A stretch of 6,756 bases of DNA from contig JAHEBR010000114.1 of NCBI GenBank assembly GCA_024642185.1, forward strand, positions 1 through 6,756. Direction: 5' to 3'. Below, one piece after another: positions 4,775 to 6,756 of this stretch (position 1 is the first letter of the stretch; every line of letters begins with the position of its first letter). The stretch comes from Marivivens sp. GTDB lineage: Bacteria > Pseudomonadota > Alphaproteobacteria > Rhodobacterales > Rhodobacteraceae. The notes under the pieces were generated by a model that was not told where the DNA came from, ran no database searches, and worked only from the letters and a program-made list of their open reading frames with translations. A program made the translations under genes and the position numbers.

Positions 4775-4802
4775 CAAGGGAAACCTTTTTGGGGGCGGGC
4801 TT

Positions 4803-5627
4803 ATGCGGCACGATCTTGATGAGAAGACAAAGGGCGATCTGGTAAGGGTCGCCCATTTGCTTGCCGATGCGGCACGGCCGGTCACGCTCGAACACTTTCG
4901 GACGGCGTCCCTGAGCGCCGACGACAAGAGCACCCTCGAGAACCATTTCGACCCGGTGACCGTGGCCGACAAAGGCGCGGAAGAAGCCATGCGCGCGATC
5001 CTCGCCGCCGAGCGACCGCAGGACGGTGTCTTTGGCGAAGAGTATGGCCGTAGTGAGGGAACCAGCGGCCTTACTTGGGTTCTCGATCCTATCGACGGCA
5101 CCCGCGCATATATTTCTGGTGCGCCGACCTGGGGCGTATTGATTGCCGTGGCGGACGCCCACGGCCCGCTTTTCGGAATCGTTGATCAGCCGTTTATCCG
5201 CGAGCGTTTTTCCGGTGGCTTCGGGATTTCAGAGGCTGTTGGCCCCTCGGGATCCGTCGCGCTGCGAACCCGTGCCGCGCGTCCACTCGCGGCCGCGACC
5301 GTTTTCACCACCTTTCCCGAGGTCGGAACTCTGGAAGAAGGGCGCGCCTTTGCGGCCGTTTCGCGCGCTGCTCGGCTGACGCGCTATGGGATGGACTGTT
5401 ATGCCTATGCGCTTGTCGCAGCCGGTCAGGTCGATCTGGTGATCGAAGCGGGGCTCAATGCCTATGATATTCAAGGGCCGCAGGCGGTGATCGAGGCGGC
5501 GGGCGGGATTGTCACCAACTGGGACGGCGGCCCGGCCCACAACGGCGGCCGCGTCATCGCCGCGGCCAACCCCGCAATCCATAGCGAGGCGCTGAAAATT
5601 CTGAAATCTGCGCTCGCAACGGCTTGA
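4803..5627 (+). CDS. hisN: Histidinol-phosphatase, inositol monophosphatase family
   Basis: This 274-residue cytosolic phosphatase belongs to the magnesium-dependent inositol monophosphatase family. The metal- and phosphate-binding motifs are intact: FDPVTVADKGAEEAMR (49-64), GEEYG (78-82), WVLDPIDGTRAYISG (92-106), and the C-terminal YDIQGPQAVIEAAGGIVTNW (221-240), where Asp222 should be a metal ligand. The DPVT-AD spacing and the DCYAYALVAAGQVDLVIEAG segment (198-217) resemble HisN-type histidinol-phosphatases. That would make it the enzyme that dephosphorylates L-histidinol phosphate in histidine synthesis. No other his gene is nearby, so inositol phosphatase or another phosphatase activity of the family cannot be excluded. 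Length is normal. The ATG at 4803 lacks an AGGAG-type site; only a G-rich run (4791-4799) precedes it. It follows the regulator gene after 67 bases. Confidence 0.88.
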   Translation: MRHDLDEKTKGDLVRVAHLLADAARPVTLEHFRTASLSADDKSTLENHFDPVTVADKGAEEAMRAILAAERPQDGVFGEEYGRSEGTSGLTWVLDPIDGTRAYISGAPTWGVLIAVADAHGPLFGIVDQPFIRERFSGGFGISEAVGPSGSVALRTRAARPLAAATVFTTFPEVGTLEEGRAFAAVSRAARLTRYGMDCYAYALVAAGQVDLVIEAGLNAYDIQGPQAVIEAAGGIVTNWDGGPAHNGGRVIAAANPAIHSEALKILKSALATA

Positions 5628-5650
5628 TCTGACGCGGAAAAAGCATTAGC

Positions 5651-5668
5651 GGTAAGGATATCCCTACC
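5651..5668. promoter_or_regulatory. Candidate operator dyad upstream of the deaminase gene
   Basis: GGTAAGGATATCCCTACC is an 18-bp dyad with eight of nine base pairs symmetrical, centred on GATATC. It lies 76 bases ahead of the deaminase start and 23 bases after the hisN stop, where a promoter-proximal operator would sit. No clear -35/-10 pair could be assigned around it. Confidence 0.4.
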
Positions 5669-5743
5669 CAAGGTCGCGTCCTTATCCCCCTTCTGGCGAC
5701 CGTCTCCCAATCCACCGAAGGGGGTGGAAAAATGGGAGATTCT

Positions 5744-6756
5744 ATGACCGACTTTCTGATCCGTAACGCAGTGACCGTCTTGACGATGGACGACGACCGG
5801 CGCGAGCTTTCGGGCGTCGATATTCATATCAGTGGCGGCATCATCCAAGCCATCGGGCCGCGGCTGGAGGCCCCCGGCGCCGAGGTCATCGAGGCGGGCG
5901 CTTGCGTCGTCACGCCGGGCCTTGTGAACACTCATCACCACTTGTTTCAAAGCCTGACCCGTGCCGTGCCCGGCGGGCAGGATGCACTGCTTTTCGGTTG
6001 GCTCAAGACGCTCTATCCGATCTGGGCGAAGTTCGGCCCCGAAGAGATGTTTGTCTCCGCACAGATCGGTCTCGCCGAGCTGGCGCTCTCGGGCTGCACA
6101 CTGACCTCCGACCACCTTTACCTCTTCCCCAACGGATCGCGGCTTGACGATACGATCGCCGCCGCTTCTGATGTCGGCCTGCGCTTCCACCCCACGCGCG
6201 GTGCGATGAGCATCGGCGAGAGCGCCGGCGGCCTGCCGCCCGACAGTCTGGTCGAGCGCGAGGCGGCGATCCTCGAGGATTGCATCCGCGTGATCGACGC
6301 CCATCATGATGCCGGCGAAGGCGCGATGGTGCGGGTGGGCGTGGCCCCTTGTTCGCCCTTCTCGGTGAGCCGCGATCTGATGCGCGATGCCGCACTCCTT
6401 GCCCGCGACAAGGGGGTGATGCTGCACACCCATTTGGCCGAGAACGACGAGGATATCGCCTATTCCGAGGCCATGTTCGGCTGCCGCCCCGGCCAGTATG
6501 CCGAGGATCTGGGCTGGACCGGCGCGGACGTCTGGCACGCACACTGCGTCAAGCTCGACGAGTCGGAGATGGCGCTCTTTGCCCGCACCCACACTGGCGT
6601 GGCCCATTGCCCCTGCTCGAACTGCCGCCTCGGCAGCGGCATCGCGCCGGTGCGGCGGATGCGGGATCTGGGCGTGAAGGTCGGTCTCGGGGTCGATGGC
6701 TCCGCCTCGAACGATGCGGGCAACCTCATAGGCGAAGCGCGGCAGGCGATGCTTCT
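5744..6756 (+). CDS. 8-oxoguanine deaminase, amidohydrolase superfamily (3' partial)
   Basis: Some 337 residues are visible before the window edge; the family is about 450 long, so roughly a quarter is missing. It is a TRZ/ATZ-type amidohydrolase with all visible metal-site motifs. VNTHHHLFQSLTRA (61-74) carries His64 and His66. MLHTHLAEN (226-234) carries metal-ligand His230 and catalytic Glu233. WHAHCVKL (264-271) carries His267, and LGVDGSASND (315-324) carries the metal-binding Asp318. The segments WLKTLYPIW (86-94) and TSDHLYLFPNGSRLDD (121-136) are typical of the subgroup that includes the characterised Pseudomonas aeruginosa enzyme Pa0142. These enzymes deaminate 8-oxoguanine to urate, clearing oxidised guanine. 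Guanine deaminase or a triazine-type hydrolase are less likely alternatives. An in-frame ATG at 5732 is an alternative start; each start has a G-rich site, and the shorter form fits the family N-terminus. Confidence 0.9.
   Translation, partial: MTDFLIRNAVTVLTMDDDRRELSGVDIHISGGIIQAIGPRLEAPGAEVIEAGACVVTPGLVNTHHHLFQSLTRAVPGGQDALLFGWLKTLYPIWAKFGPEEMFVSAQIGLAELALSGCTLTSDHLYLFPNGSRLDDTIAAASDVGLRFHPTRGAMSIGESAGGLPPDSLVEREAAILEDCIRVIDAHHDAGEGAMVRVGVAPCSPFSVSRDLMRDAALLARDKGVMLHTHLAENDEDIAYSEAMFGCRPGQYAEDLGWTGADVWHAHCVKLDESEMALFARTHTGVAHCPCSNCRLGSGIAPVRRMRDLGVKVGLGVDGSASNDAGNLIGEARQAML

Noticed and set aside
4232..5162. Leftward open frames across 4232-5162
   Set aside because: These are antisense to the XRE regulator and hisN, both of which have clear motifs and sensible codon use. 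No start signals were seen for the antisense frames.
5672..5701. GGTCGC / GCGACC inverted repeat before the deaminase as a riboswitch or attenuator
   Set aside because: It has only 6 bp around an 18-base loop, with no further paired elements and no U-run. It matches no riboswitch class I know, including the purine class.
5471..6607. Leftward open frame of 378 codons across 5471-6607
   Set aside because: It is the antisense shadow of hisN's end and the 8-oxoguanine deaminase. Its sequence has no recognisable domain, while the plus strand has complete catalytic motifs.
1..6756. Mobile elements, CRISPR, toxin-antitoxin or defence islands
   Set aside because: I looked for transposase or integrase motifs, regularly spaced repeats, terminal inverted repeats, tRNA-linked attachment sites and composition shifts, and saw none. 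The XRE gene has no toxin partner on either side, since its neighbours are metabolic enzymes.

Overview
The window looks like chromosomal DNA from an alphaproteobacterium, most likely the Rhodobacterales (Rhodobacter/Paracoccus relatives). The reasons are high GC in all frames, a class A RNase P RNA of alphaproteobacterial type, an L33 protein without zinc-binding cysteines, TTGAC-type -35 boxes, and proteins that resemble Rhodobacterales families by eye. No database search was run, so the taxonomic call is inference.

Left part (1-1721, rightward). The window opens with the tail of a secreted-type protein with an excalibur-like calcium-binding motif. Next come rnpB (RNase P RNA, with a well-placed promoter), rpmG (ribosomal protein L33) with a strong intrinsic terminator, an unrecognised 102-residue protein, and a DUF4342 protein. 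A 13-bp bidirectional terminator separates these from the leftward genes.

Middle part (1771-4130, leftward). There are three genes: a SRPBCC/AHSA1-like START-fold protein, a seven-helix Bax inhibitor-1/YccA-family membrane protein, and a zinc-independent NADPH:quinone oxidoreductase-type MDR protein. The SRPBCC and Bax genes end in terminators with the same stem arm. The Bax gene has its own candidate promoter and a clear ribosome binding site, so the three are probably separate or only loosely coupled units.

Right part (4364-6756, rightward). A 233-bp divergent intergenic region rich in short inverted repeats leads into an XRE-type HTH regulator. It is followed by an inositol-monophosphatase-family histidinol-phosphatase (hisN type) and the first three quarters of an 8-oxoguanine deaminase of the amidohydrolase superfamily, cut by the window edge. 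The deaminase is preceded by an 18-bp dyad that could be an operator.

How it works together: most of the window is housekeeping (tRNA processing, ribosome, histidine synthesis) plus stress or purine-salvage accessory enzymes. No transposase, integrase, CRISPR array, toxin-antitoxin pair, phage gene or recognisable defence system is present, and nothing here amounts to a new multi-gene system. The best leads are regulatory: the half-site cluster at 4205-4244, the dyads at 4284-4304 and 5651-5668, and the unknown 102-residue protein.
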